Source: Enterobacter ludwigii
GTDB lineage: Bacteria; Pseudomonadota; Gammaproteobacteria; Enterobacterales; Enterobacteriaceae
Length of the DNA stretch: 64,000 nucleotides
Assembly: GCA_900068845.1 (NCBI GenBank)
Contig: CEFQ01000005.1
Coordinates: forward strand, 434,001 to 498,000
Direction: 5' to 3'
Shown one piece after another: positions 32,689 to 40,154 of this stretch. A program made the position numbers and the translations under genes. Position 1 is the stretch's first letter. Every line of letters begins with the position of its first letter. Below the pieces are notes generated by a model. That model was not told the origin of the DNA, did no database searches, and was given only the letters and a program-made list of their open reading frames with translations.

Positions 32689-33216
32689 TTAAATTGTGGC
32701 CAAATGGATAAAGGAAGTCAACCCCTTATTTGCAGATGGCTTCACTTTAGCTACACGTTTGCGATCGTTGAACGCATTTTGCAGTGGTTGATAAATCAGG
32801 AACAGGCTTGCGTTCAAAATCTCATCAATCTCATTGCGGCAGGTTGCAAGTGATGGTTTTCTGATGCTCTCCCCACTTCTTCCTGACATTTTGCGAGGAC
32901 TTGCACACTTGTGATAGTAAGATGCGATCGCACGCTTGGAAGAGCCGTGTGCGTAGTAGCTAAGCAGGATGCCAAAGGCTTTTTTATCGATGCTCATGAC
33001 GGAGTCCACGACCTGAGAAATCAAGAGTCCGTCATCATCGTTGCACATTGGCCGATATGGATATGATTGTGGTTCAACAGTAGCCATGTATTGCGCTATG
33101 ACGCTGCTCTGGCGCTTTTCCAGCCTTCCTGAATACACCCACGCTCCCCACAATTCTAACCAGCTATTCAGCCAGTCATGCTGATCTTTAGTGAGATTAA
33201 GCTCGCGTACTGGCAT
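32689..33216 (-). CDS. Late antiterminator Q
   Basis: 175 residues (MPVRELNLTKDQHDWLNSW...) of the antiterminator Q family of phage 21/82 type, rich in charged residues with a central region YYAHGSSKRAIASYYHKC resembling a DNA-binding helix pair. It binds at the late promoter and modifies RNA polymerase to read through the leader terminator into lysis and head genes. Preceded by the YlcG-like gene, an order also seen in the DLP12 prophage. Confidence 0.82.
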   Translation of the reverse strand: MPVRELNLTKDQHDWLNSWLELWGAWVYSGRLEKRQSSVIAQYMATVEPQSYPYRPMCNDDDGLLISQVVDSVMSIDKKAFGILLSYYAHGSSKRAIASYYHKCASPRKMSGRSGESIRKPSLATCRNEIDEILNASLFLIYQPLQNAFNDRKRVAKVKPSANKGLTSFIHLATI

Positions 33217-33331
33217 GTTTTACCCCCATGATTTTCGCTGTGTTACGCAATATGCGGTAGTTGATTTCGAACATGCGGCGGGCGCGGTACATCCGCAGCA
33301 GTTGCCACTTCTGTCTGAGGTAGTCGGTCAT
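33197..33331 (-). CDS. YlcG-like small protein
   Basis: 44 residues (MTDYLRQKWQLLRMYRARRM... ASTRA), strongly basic. ATG at 33331 overlaps the preceding stop (33328), GGAGG is 6 bases upstream, and the end overlaps the Q start. It resembles YlcG, which lies directly before Q in DLP12. Function unknown; nucleic-acid contact is plausible from charge. Confidence 0.68.
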   Translation of the reverse strand: MTDYLRQKWQLLRMYRARRMFEINYRILRNTAKIMGVKHASTRA

Positions 33332-34164
33332 GCGGCCTCCATTGAAAAATCAAATCCCATCTGGCCGCCGAACGCTTCACAGCTTTCAGAGCAAGAACCG
33401 GTGTCGTACTGGCGCATAGATGTCATTCTTGACGCGAGTTCATCCCTTCCCGTATCGGAGAACAGTGCGATCACCTGCTCCAGTGAGTTATTACTGCGGT
33501 ACATAACCTTGTCGGGCTTTATGTCGAAGGCTTGAAGGGTATGGATGAAGCTCGCCGCAAGTTCTGGCTCGTCCTTAGCTGCCAGAGCTACTTTTTGGAT
33601 ACTCTTTTTGATGCAGAAAACGCAGTTTCCCAAGTGCTCCTGTATTTCGAGATCGAAAGGCTGTTCCTGCCACCACTCGATTACATCCTGCTTTTCGTAA
33701 TCACTAATCTCCGCCAGGTATCTGATACCAGGCTTGGGTGTAGTGCGCTTAGGTTCGTCAATTCTCATTCCCAGCCATGTTGTGTAATTTCCCCGACCGA
33801 ATCGCTCATCGCAGTACTTGATATATGGCACCGTCTTCATCCGGTCAGTGCAGAACGCGCCGCCGACGTATGGGTGTCCATATTTGCTGAGCATGCGCTT
33901 CCATGGCTCAAGGTCGGGACATATTTGATCGATGCTGAGTATTTCGTAGGTGCTGGGTTTGTTCATTTCCGGGTTAGGGATAACGCGGAGGCAGGTGAGT
34001 TTAATTTTCCAGTGTTCAACGATGTTACGTATAAATTCGTATGTCTTCGGGTGCTCTGCACCAGTATCCATGAATATGAATTCTGTTTCCGGGTCTCGCT
34101 CTTTCATAAGGTGAGCAAGATGTGCAGACGTTCTCCCGCCAGACAAGCTGACGACATTAATCAT
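33328..34164 (-). CDS. PAPS-reductase-family (PP-loop) protein
   Basis: 278 residues. N-terminal PP-loop SLSGGRTSAHLAH, then MDTGAEHPKTYEF, with Cys residues at FCTDRMK and a C-terminal NCVFCIKKS pair. The adenosine phosphosulfate reductase/DndC-like superfamily activates sulfate or sulfur on nucleotides. In a phage nin region it could modify nucleic acid or counter a host defence, but no dnd or sulfur-transfer partner is nearby. Start overlaps the ninG stop by 4 bases. Confidence 0.78.
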   Translation of the reverse strand: MINVVSLSGGRTSAHLAHLMKERDPETEFIFMDTGAEHPKTYEFIRNIVEHWKIKLTCLRVIPNPEMNKPSTYEILSIDQICPDLEPWKRMLSKYGHPYVGGAFCTDRMKTVPYIKYCDERFGRGNYTTWLGMRIDEPKRTTPKPGIRYLAEISDYEKQDVIEWWQEQPFDLEIQEHLGNCVFCIKKSIQKVALAAKDEPELAASFIHTLQAFDIKPDKVMYRSNNSLEQVIALFSDTGRDELASRMTSMRQYDTGSCSESCEAFGGQMGFDFSMEAA

Positions 34165-34745
34165 GCGGCCTCTCTCTGCTTATTCAGCTCACGCAGCGCA
34201 GCCCTGTAGTGCGCTCTGATGCGCTCCAGTTCTTCGCGGGTGTATCTGTGAGGTGTGTTGTTAGATTCGAGCGCTAAGACGCGCTGAAGGCCGATTTTTG
34301 CTATGAGGTTGACCCTGTATGGGCCGATGTTGCCGGAGTGGTGAACGTTACAGGCTGAACATTGGCTGTGAGCGTTATCCTCGTTGAACCTTAACTGCGA
34401 AGCCGCTGCAGTAGTCCTGAAATGCCCTGCGTGATAGCTAACTGCTGTCGTGCTGCCGCAGCTAATGCAAACGTCGCCGTCTCTCGCCCTGATGAAGTCG
34501 TTGAATGCGCGCTGGGTCATGTTCATCCAGTGGCTTAACGGTTTCACATCGGCTTTGCGCTTGTTCCATGCCGCACGCTCCTCTTTCGCCAGGCGCTTTT
34601 GCTTGCGCTCGGTGAGCTGGTTAGCGAGTTGGATGGCACACTTGGGAGAACAGACAGTTTGTAGGCTATTGCGGGGGATAAACTTCTCAGGGCAGCATTT
34701 GCATTTCTTCGGCTTCGGCGGTTTTGGCTTGATGCCTTTAGCCAT
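34161..34745 (-). CDS. ninG: Recombination protein NinG (Rap)
   Basis: 194 residues. N-terminal zinc cluster (KCKCCPEKFIPRNS... CSPKC), then an HNH-like region (DGDVCISCGSTTAVSYHAGHF... CSACNVHHSGN). Lambda NinG/Rap is a Holliday-junction endonuclease in phage recombination. ATGGCTAA overlap with the ninF stop. Confidence 0.92.
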   Translation of the reverse strand: MAKGIKPKPPKPKKCKCCPEKFIPRNSLQTVCSPKCAIQLANQLTERKQKRLAKEERAAWNKRKADVKPLSHWMNMTQRAFNDFIRARDGDVCISCGSTTAVSYHAGHFRTTAAASQLRFNEDNAHSQCSACNVHHSGNIGPYRVNLIAKIGLQRVLALESNNTPHRYTREELERIRAHYRAALRELNKQREAA

Positions 34746-34914
34746 TATCGTCTCCTGTCATGTCGAAATTCGGATCGGCTTCTGCCCACGCATCTACGCA
34801 GGCAGCACAGCAGTAAACTTCCTCCGTGGTGAGCAATGCAGGACAACCAGCGCACCTGATATCGGGCGTATCGACAGATGGCGTGGATTGGGACGTATTC
34901 GAAGTGTTCTGCAT
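34738..34914 (-). CDS. ninF: NinF-like zinc-ribbon protein
   Basis: 58 residues: a polar N-terminus (MQNTSNTSQSTPSVDTPDI), then CAGCPALLTTEEVYCCAACV and an acidic end (DPNFDMTGDDNG). Lambda NinF has the same length, a CxxC...CxxC pair and an acidic Asp/Glu-rich tail. ATG at 34914 follows GAGGACGCC; the stop overlaps ninG. It lies out of frame within the end of another short ORF. Confidence 0.72.
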   Translation of the reverse strand: MQNTSNTSQSTPSVDTPDIRCAGCPALLTTEEVYCCAACVDAWAEADPNFDMTGDDNG

Positions 34915-35011
34915 ACCAGGCGTCCTCTTCGCAGGTGTGGCAGCTTATGCCGTGAAAGTGCTTATCTTCACTGGTGAGGATGGTGTGGCAGCGATGGCAG
35001 CGTTCACGCAT
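34745..35011 (-). CDS. Cys/His-rich zinc-ribbon ORF overlapping ninF
   Basis: 88 codons. The first 35 residues have a clean zinc-finger layout (MRERCHRCHTILTSEDKHFH then CHTCEED) and begin 4 bases inside the end of the methyltransferase gene. The C-terminal half is read through ninF in another frame and looks non-natural (Arg/Cys-rich). Either the true protein is this overlapped form, or a frameshift has separated a short zinc-finger gene from its original end. Confidence 0.4.
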   Translation of the reverse strand: MRERCHRCHTILTSEDKHFHGISCHTCEEDAWYAEHFEYVPIHAICRYARYQVRWLSCIAHHGGSLLLCCLRRCVGRSRSEFRHDRRR

Positions 35012-36029
35012 TTTGAACCTCCATATATGCCTCTATGAATCCTTTCGCGACTTCCGCGTTTATCGCGTTACCGTAGGCGCGCAGTCGTCCCACTCTTTGG
35101 GGAGAGCCATTAGCCAGCGGGAATGAGCCGGGTTCAACTGGCCGCCACTTTCCATCCCGGCAGAAGAGCCAGTCAGAATTTCTCCAGAAGCCGTTAATCG
35201 GATTGGCTGAACTATCGAGGCAAAGTCCTGCAGGCGCTGCTGTATTTTCGTCCCATCCTTTCTCTTCATACTCATTGCGCTTTGCGGATTCGGCGTCCTG
35301 TCGTTGCTCGCTGCTGTTGGTGTAGGCCATCCCGCCAACTTTGCCGTTCCCGGCAGCTTCAGGCATATCTTCGGCGCCCCATCGGGATGTTTCCCGCTGT
35401 AGCAATGGGTTGACCCTGTCGCATCGTTCGCCACCGGAGTTTGCCAGCCTGCTAATTGCGCTTCCGATTGCAGGTTCATCCCCCCCTGCCTGCCGCTCGT
35501 TCCCGCTCCAGTTCCGTTGTTCGCGGTCGGCGTGGGCCACCCAGAAGAGGCGCTGTCTGATATGCGGCGCACCGAAGCCCGCAGCGCAAATATCAAGTGC
35601 TGCTGAGGCGTAGCCCGTTCCTTCCAGGTCAGCTTGTACAAGGTCGAGCCAAGCGAGTCCGTCTTTGCTTGCAACCTGCTCTCCAAAGACCGTTTCAGGT
35701 CGCAGCTTTTCGATGAGGTAGTGGAAATGGGGCCAAAGGTGCCGCTCGTCATCAAGCCCAGCGCCTTTGCCTGCGTCGCTGAAAGGTTGGCATGGGCAGC
35801 TTCCTGTCCATACTGGACGATCGTCACTCCATCCTGACTGGCGGAGGGCGTAGCTCCAGACGCCGATTCCAGCGAAGAAGTGACACTGTGTGAAGCCTCG
35901 CAAATCTCCGGGTGTAACATTCTCAATGCTCCTTTCATCAACAACGCCGGCGGCGATGTGTCCTGCTTCAATTAGGTTGCGCAGCCATTGGGCGGCGTAG
36001 GGATCGATTTCGTTGTAGTACGCTGTCAT
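35004..36029 (-). CDS. C5-cytosine DNA methyltransferase
   Basis: 341 residues from ATG 36029, which overlaps the ninE stop. Motif I FFAGIGVWSYALRQSGW, motif IV GSCPCQPFSDAGK with the catalytic Cys, and motif VI-like TVFGEQV; motif VIII is probably APHIRQRLFW, and the C-terminus VGRLRAYGNAINAEVAKGFI holds motif X. The middle (about 180-290) is low complexity and is double-coding with the 303-codon ORF. Solitary phage methylases protect against host restriction; no endonuclease is adjacent. Confidence 0.93.
   Translation of the reverse strand: MTAYYNEIDPYAAQWLRNLIEAGHIAAGVVDERSIENVTPGDLRGFTQCHFFAGIGVWSYALRQSGWSDDRPVWTGSCPCQPFSDAGKGAGLDDERHLWPHFHYLIEKLRPETVFGEQVASKDGLAWLDLVQADLEGTGYASAALDICAAGFGAPHIRQRLFWVAHADREQRNWSGNERQAGGDEPAIGSAISRLANSGGERCDRVNPLLQRETSRWGAEDMPEAAGNGKVGGMAYTNSSEQRQDAESAKRNEYEEKGWDENTAAPAGLCLDSSANPINGFWRNSDWLFCRDGKWRPVEPGSFPLANGSPQRVGRLRAYGNAINAEVAKGFIEAYMEVQNA
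35060..35971 (-). CDS. Long ORF nested out of frame in the methyltransferase gene
   Basis: 303 codons on the same strand as the methylase, fully inside it. The product is Ser/Thr/Pro-rich with recurring LAGW(P/Q)TP units (SSGWPTPTANN, LAGWQTPVAND, LAGWPTPTAAS) and a conserved-looking end (SSAGMESGGQLNPAHSRWLM, LPKEWDDCAPT). I know proteins with exactly this repeat-and-tail pattern from many phages, encoded beside or over cytosine methylases, so the frame appears to be under protein-level selection. Function unknown. Confidence 0.6.
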   Translation of the reverse strand: MKQDTSPPALLMKGALRMLHPEICEASHSVTSSLESASGATPSASQDGVTIVQYGQEAAHANLSATQAKALGLMTSGTFGPISTTSSKSCDLKRSLESRLQAKTDSLGSTLYKLTWKERATPQQHLIFALRASVRRISDSASSGWPTPTANNGTGAGTSGRQGGMNLQSEAQLAGWQTPVANDATGSTHCYSGKHPDGAPKICLKLPGTAKLAGWPTPTAASNDRTPNPQSAMSMKRKDGTKIQQRLQDFASIVQPIRLTASGEILTGSSAGMESGGQLNPAHSRWLMALPKEWDDCAPTVTR

Positions 36030-36202
36030 CGTGTCAGCCTCATGCGGTTCCACTTGGCGCGCAGCAATCCGTAGGTGTAGTCAAAAGTCTTCACCTCGCT
36101 GGCTGGCGGTATGGGTTTGCGTTTTGAACGGGTTCGTTTGGTAGGCTGGAATATCAGGTGGTCGATGCAGAGTTGAGTGGGTGATTTGCGCTGTCTGCTC
36201 AT
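36026..36202 (-). CDS. ninE: NinE
   Basis: 58 residues (MSRQRKSPTQLCIDHLIFQP...) aligned with lambda NinE across its length: the PTKRTRSKRKPIP and EVKTFDYT blocks are shared. Basic, probably nucleic-acid binding; role in the nin region unknown. ATGA overlaps on both sides. Confidence 0.88.
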   Translation of the reverse strand: MSRQRKSPTQLCIDHLIFQPTKRTRSKRKPIPPASEVKTFDYTYGLLRAKWNRMRLTR

Positions 36203-36348
36203 CTCGCCCTCGCCAGCATTGCCCGACCGCTACTCTCATTGATGCCAAGACGCTCGGAGATAATTCGCCATGACAAACCCTGCTTACGAAGTTTGGCGAT
36301 GTAGTTGCACTCTTCCTGAGTGTGGTGTTTGCTTTTTCCTCTAGGCAT
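36199..36348 (-). CDS. Small HTH protein of the nin region
   Basis: 49 residues (MPRGKSKHHTQEECNYIAKL... LARAR) with a helix-turn-helix-like segment KQGLSWRIISERLGINESSG. ATG overlaps the ninB stop and its TGA overlaps the ninE ATG, so it is part of the same translationally coupled chain. Confidence 0.65.
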   Translation of the reverse strand: MPRGKSKHHTQEECNYIAKLRKQGLSWRIISERLGINESSGRAMLARAR

Positions 36349-36799
36349 TTTGTTTATCCTTCAGCTTTTGATATTCGCTGTCGTGCGGGATTGTCAGCGC
36401 CAGACCGAACTGCGCACACCACCGCTCAACCTGATTCAGATAGAAATGCATCTCTCCGATATCAAGGCTGGATGTGTGTCGAGGTTCGTAGGTGGTGACC
36501 TTCTCGCCGGTAACGAAGTCGGTGTAGGTGATTTCTTCGCATCCAAGATAGGTGCGCTTGAGGTTTCGCTTAACCCATTCAGGCGTGGCGTCGGCACGGC
36601 CGGACTTAATCAGATAGGCGCTGATTTCGGCGTACCACATATGGGATAAGGAGTTCTGGTTGATGCTGCGTTTTTCTTTCCAGGGCTTAACGATTAGCCG
36701 GTAGCTTTCGCCAGATTCGAGCAGAGGAAGAAGCTGTTGCCCGATGGCGCTGTAGTTCGATTTGTGCAACCGAACCCCATTTTTAGAGATATCGGTCAT
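36341..36799 (-). CDS. ninB: Recombination protein NinB
   Basis: 152 residues. KPWKEKRSINQNSLSHMWYAEI is the NinB signature, with a C-terminal HFYLNQVERWCAQFGL. Lambda NinB (Orf) is a single-strand DNA-binding mediator that supports recombination. First gene of the nin block behind a gap of about 55 bases. Confidence 0.92.
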   Translation of the reverse strand: MTDISKNGVRLHKSNYSAIGQQLLPLLESGESYRLIVKPWKEKRSINQNSLSHMWYAEISAYLIKSGRADATPEWVKRNLKRTYLGCEEITYTDFVTGEKVTTYEPRHTSSLDIGEMHFYLNQVERWCAQFGLALTIPHDSEYQKLKDKQNA

Positions 36800-36854
36800 G
36801 TGATTTATTATGTTTATATTTAAGCGGTGCTTATTTCCCTGGTGACGTTCCTTG

Positions 36855-36992
36855 TTACTTATTCGGATACGGCCAGGAGTGATCTATGCCCGCAGATGAA
36901 AGGATTCCGGTTACGGCCAGATAAGCCAAAACCAGCGCGAAAATAACAATTGCTGATATTTCAAGTGTTTTGATGAAATGATGTTTAGCCAT
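36855..36992 (-). CDS. Small single-pass membrane protein
   Basis: 45 residues (MAKHHFIKTLEISAIVIFAL... HSWPYPNK) with one hydrophobic helix (about 12-33). GAGG lies 8 bases before the ATG. Family unknown. Confidence 0.55.
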   Translation of the reverse strand: MAKHHFIKTLEISAIVIFALVLAYLAVTGILSSAGIDHSWPYPNK

Positions 36993-37176
36993 AAATATCC
37001 CTCTTCAGTTTGGGTGTATTAAACTCTCCATCTGAAAATAAGATGTTACCGGTAAAGCGCAAGTCAAATTCACACTGTGAAACATAAAGCAGAACTTATT
37101 GATTTTTTGCGATGCGAAAATTCACCTCCACTTTTGAGTCAATCATATCTGCTACTTCTGTGGCTGGTGAATTTGC

Positions 37177-37524
37177 TCAGGACGGATATGTAACTTTCAT
37201 GCCGGCTGCCTGAACAGCTTTCACCACATCCCTTTCGTAACGGCGGTGCTGAAAAACACCCTCAACCCAATATTCGCTGTCGCTTACTTCCGGCAGAGAC
37301 ACGCTCCCATAATCTGGCAGAACCAGGCTGCGGCTCGCACCACGAAGACGGTTCAAGTAACCTTTTCTGACGAGAGCATTTACGTGTCCACATGCGCTGT
37401 TCTGCGACTTCCAGCCGAACTCCTTGGTAATTTCCAGTAGTGACGGGCAGCGACCATTCTCTCTGGTCGATGTGCGGATAAAATCCAGCGTTGATTGCTG
37501 TATTTCGGTGAGATATTTGTTCAT
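37177..37524 (-). CDS. LexA-like winged-helix DNA-binding protein
   Basis: 115 residues. The N-terminal 65 (TEIQQSTLDFIRTSTRENGRC PSLLEIT region) match the LexA DNA-binding domain pattern: recognition helix in KSQNSACGHVNALVRKGYLNRL, and RGASRSLVLPD. No S24 protease domain follows, so it cannot self-cleave. May regulate early phage or host SOS genes. Start overlaps the stop of the next gene upstream. Confidence 0.72.
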   Translation of the reverse strand: MNKYLTEIQQSTLDFIRTSTRENGRCPSLLEITKEFGWKSQNSACGHVNALVRKGYLNRLRGASRSLVLPDYGSVSLPEVSDSEYWVEGVFQHRRYERDVVKAVQAAGMKVTYPS

Positions 37525-37676
37525 GATGCGGCCCCTTCCCGGCCTTCCAGCCAGAAGAAAAACGCGCGATCGACTACAGCATCGCGATAGCCCATGTACG
37601 TTCTGCGCAGATCATGCTTATCGCCGTGCACGCTGCGGTAGAGGCGCTCAAACCTGATGCGTATACCTTCGCTCAT
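37521..37676 (-). CDS. Small protein behind replication gene P
   Basis: 51 residues (MSEGIRIRFERLYRSVHGDK... EGAAS), basic, coupled by overlaps to P (37673) and to the LexA-like gene (37524). GAGG precedes the ATG. Function unknown. Confidence 0.6.
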   Translation of the reverse strand: MSEGIRIRFERLYRSVHGDKHDLRRTYMGYRDAVVDRAFFFWLEGREGAAS

Positions 37677-38371
37677 GATGACCTCGCTGATTTCAGTTTT
37701 GCGCGGAGCATGGCAACGCCTTCGAGTGCCTTCTCGCTGGTTGATGGGATGGAGAGCTTCAGCAGTTGCTTGCGCGGTTCAGGGATTTCCTCGCCAGATT
37801 CGATGCGCTGAGCCATCTTGCGAAGCTCTGAACGACACTTTACTCGCAGCTCTGCTTCGCTGAGGTTTCCGGCGCGCATCATGCTATACAGGCCGGTGAC
37901 CATCCAGTAATCAGCGTTGGTCTTCCACGGATAAAGCTCGGCTGTCTGGTAGTCACCGCGCTTCGCACAGTAGGTCATCACCATCGAATACAATTCGTCT
38001 TCGTCAGGTATGCCAGCAGCGCTGAATGACGCTTCTTTGCACCACTCAATGAACTGGCCCGGTGATGGCAGAAACGGCGAACCGCTGGCGCGTGCGTGCT
38101 TCATGCCTGCTGACAGCTGCTGCTTGCTGTGGATTCCGTTTTCGGCGAATGCGGCGATCCACTGACGCTTTGCTGCTGACTCGTCTTCAGGTCGCTTCCA
38201 TGCTGTGCTGACTGATGCCGGGAAAACCTGCTTAAGGTTGGTGAATAGCGCGTCTACCAGTCGCTCGACGCCTTCATGCACGCCACGGTCCAACGGTTGC
38301 GGGCCATCTCCAGCCAGGCGGGCCAACGCACCTGCGTCGCGGTTCTGAATTGCAGATACGAGTTGTCTCAT
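37673..38371 (-). CDS. Replication protein P (helicase loader)
   Basis: 232 residues of lambda P type: FTNLKQVFPASVSTAW, AAKRQWIAAFAENGIHSKQQL and SPFLPSPGQFIEWCKEA are conserved family stretches. P delivers host DnaB to the O-bound origin. ATGA-coupled with O. Confidence 0.9.
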   Translation of the reverse strand: MRQLVSAIQNRDAGALARLAGDGPQPLDRGVHEGVERLVDALFTNLKQVFPASVSTAWKRPEDESAAKRQWIAAFAENGIHSKQQLSAGMKHARASGSPFLPSPGQFIEWCKEASFSAAGIPDEDELYSMVMTYCAKRGDYQTAELYPWKTNADYWMVTGLYSMMRAGNLSEAELRVKCRSELRKMAQRIESGEEIPEPRKQLLKLSIPSTSEKALEGVAMLRAKLKSARSS

Positions 38372-39285
38372 AGGAATTCATTCTCCCAGGCTTCGCGGCT
38401 ATTCCAGTGCTGTGCGGTTTGCTGAGGCACTGGTGCCTGTCGGTTACGGTTAGGCTGGTTCATTTGAGCCTTGAGCGTGTCCCACTTCTCGCGAAGCTTT
38501 GCAGGACTCATCACATTGGTTTGCCAGAACTGATCGGCATTGGCCCATTTGAATACTTCGCAGATATCGTGGTGGCTTACCTTCATGGCGTTCCGCATCA
38601 GGCGGATGTCGTTCGACCAGGCTGGCCAGTTAGGTTCCTGAGCCGTTGGTGAGACGATTACCACCTTGCAGAACATCCACTCAGCAGCTTTCAGGTCGTC
38701 AGCTGTTCCCCACTTATCACCCTTGGGTGACTGAATGGCTGCATCAGGACGAAGAACTGGAAGCTGTTTGGAGGGTGAGTCAGGGGATTCGTTAGAATTC
38801 TCTGACGTAGTGTTTTTAATACTGTTCTTGTTCTTGTATTGGGTGGCTACCGTTTCCGGTAAGAGTTTTACCGATTCCGGTAAGGGTTTTACCGTTTTCG
38901 GTAACTTTTTTACCGTTTCCGGTTTGTCTAAAATCCATGCTGAAAGCTCAGTATTTACACCGACTAATTTCATCCCACCCTGTTTATGGCTGAAGATAAT
39001 TTGTCTATCGGCAAGAGCTTTGATGGCGTTTGAAACATGCGTATCTTCAAGACCGGTGAGGTCGGCGATCACAGTGTTCGTTACCCTGTCCTGTTTTTTA
39101 TTCCATCCGTAGGTAAGCCATATCACCGCTTCAAAACATTGCCACTCACGCCCCGACAATCTGAGGCGCGGTTTAAGCTTCTGAATCTCGTTGGCGACTT
39201 TGGTATACCCGTTGGACAGGTCGGCCATATGACCTCCTGTTTGCTCGGTTTTCTTGGGGAATGTGATGACTTTGGCGAGGCTCAT
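38368..39285 (-). CDS. Replication initiator O
   Basis: 305 residues. Winged-helix N-terminal domain (NGYTKVANEIQKLKPRLRLS... QCFEAVIWLTYGWNKKQDRV), which binds origin iterons. The middle encodes a repeated K(L/P)LPETVK peptide because the iterons themselves lie in the coding sequence (38849-38923). The C-terminal part (WPAWSNDIRLMRNAM...) contacts P. Equivalent to lambda O and origin. Confidence 0.92.
   Translation of the reverse strand: MSLAKVITFPKKTEQTGGHMADLSNGYTKVANEIQKLKPRLRLSGREWQCFEAVIWLTYGWNKKQDRVTNTVIADLTGLEDTHVSNAIKALADRQIIFSHKQGGMKLVGVNTELSAWILDKPETVKKLPKTVKPLPESVKLLPETVATQYKNKNSIKNTTSENSNESPDSPSKQLPVLRPDAAIQSPKGDKWGTADDLKAAEWMFCKVVIVSPTAQEPNWPAWSNDIRLMRNAMKVSHHDICEVFKWANADQFWQTNVMSPAKLREKWDTLKAQMNQPNRNRQAPVPQQTAQHWNSREAWENEFL
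38849..38923 (-). repeat. Phage replication origin iterons inside O
   Basis: Four copies of ACCG(T/A)TT(C/T)CGGT start at 38849, 38870, 38891 and 38912, exactly 21 bp apart. Each is a short palindrome (ACCG...CGGT). AT-rich sequence flanks on the 38760-38848 side. Layout equals lambda oriO. Confidence 0.88.
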
Positions 39286-40118
39286 GAAACCTCCCCAATG
39301 CCATAATGGGCTTTGGCTTCATTGATGATTGCAAATGCTTCCAGTGCCTGAAGGCCTGTTTCAAAGTCGAGACTGACCGCGAAAGTTTCCTCTGCCAATT
39401 CCGCTTCGCAATTCTTTGCGATCAGCTCAACCAGTTTCCGCATTTTTGCTGCGCTAAACTGCGGCATAGCTGAGCTGCGCGAAAGTTTTGTTTTACCTGC
39501 GGCCTTCACCTTGGCCATCTGCTCAATCGCCACCGCGCCAGCTTTGGGCCCATGCTCGCGTGTGAGTGCCACTGCTGTTGTCGCCGCCACGGAGCCAGAC
39601 TTAACCATCTCGATCAGCTCATCGCCACAGGTCAGGAGCTGGAGGTGATGATCGACATCGGATGGTGAGCGCTTAACGCGTTTGGCGATCTCAGCCGGTT
39701 CCCATCCCTGATTAGCCAGGCGCTGATATGCCGCCGCGCGTTCCAGTGATGTTAGCGGTTTGCCCTGGCTGCTGGTTACCATGAAAGCGATGCGTTCGGC
39801 TTCGGTACCGGAAAAATCCTTGCATTCAAGGCGCGGGATTTCGGTACCGGATTCAGTCGCCAGCAACGCGCCGTGATAGCGGTGGTGACCGTCAATTATC
39901 TTGATGCCTTTGTCGGTTACCTGCACCGCCAAAGGCGGCACAAATTCACCTGCGATATAAGCATCGCGAAACTCTTCGATGTGCGCCTGATCGATTTCAC
40001 GCACGTTGTAACCCGGCTCGATATACAGCTCAGAAAGCGGCACCAGAAAGGTTTTCTTAGCTGACATTTCGGTGCCGTTTTTCTCTTTAGCCTTGTAAAG
40101 CGAAAGTAAACTACTCAT
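39282..40118 (-). CDS. ParB/Srx-domain (ParB-like nuclease fold) protein
   Basis: 278 residues. The ParB N-terminal domain shows IEPGYNVREIDQAHIEEF, IIDGHHRYHGAL and AERIAFMVTSSQGKPLTSLERA, followed by an HTH (EPAEIAKRVKRSPSDVDHHL). There is no parA and no visible parS, so partition is unlikely; such prophage ParB-like proteins may regulate transcription or replication. It sits between cII and O and is coupled to O by an ATGA overlap. AGGAG precedes the start. Confidence 0.82.
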   Translation of the reverse strand: MSSLLSLYKAKEKNGTEMSAKKTFLVPLSELYIEPGYNVREIDQAHIEEFRDAYIAGEFVPPLAVQVTDKGIKIIDGHHRYHGALLATESGTEIPRLECKDFSGTEAERIAFMVTSSQGKPLTSLERAAAYQRLANQGWEPAEIAKRVKRSPSDVDHHLQLLTCGDELIEMVKSGSVAATTAVALTREHGPKAGAVAIEQMAKVKAAGKTKLSRSSAMPQFSAAKMRKLVELIAKNCEAELAEETFAVSLDFETGLQALEAFAIINEAKAHYGIGEVS

Positions 40119-40154
40119 AATTACTCCTGTATGTTGATCCAGTTAATCCATACA

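Noticed and set aside
32506..32853. Plus-strand ORF of 115 codons antisense to the end of Q
   Set aside because: No ribosome binding site, unnatural composition, overlaps the well-supported Q gene.
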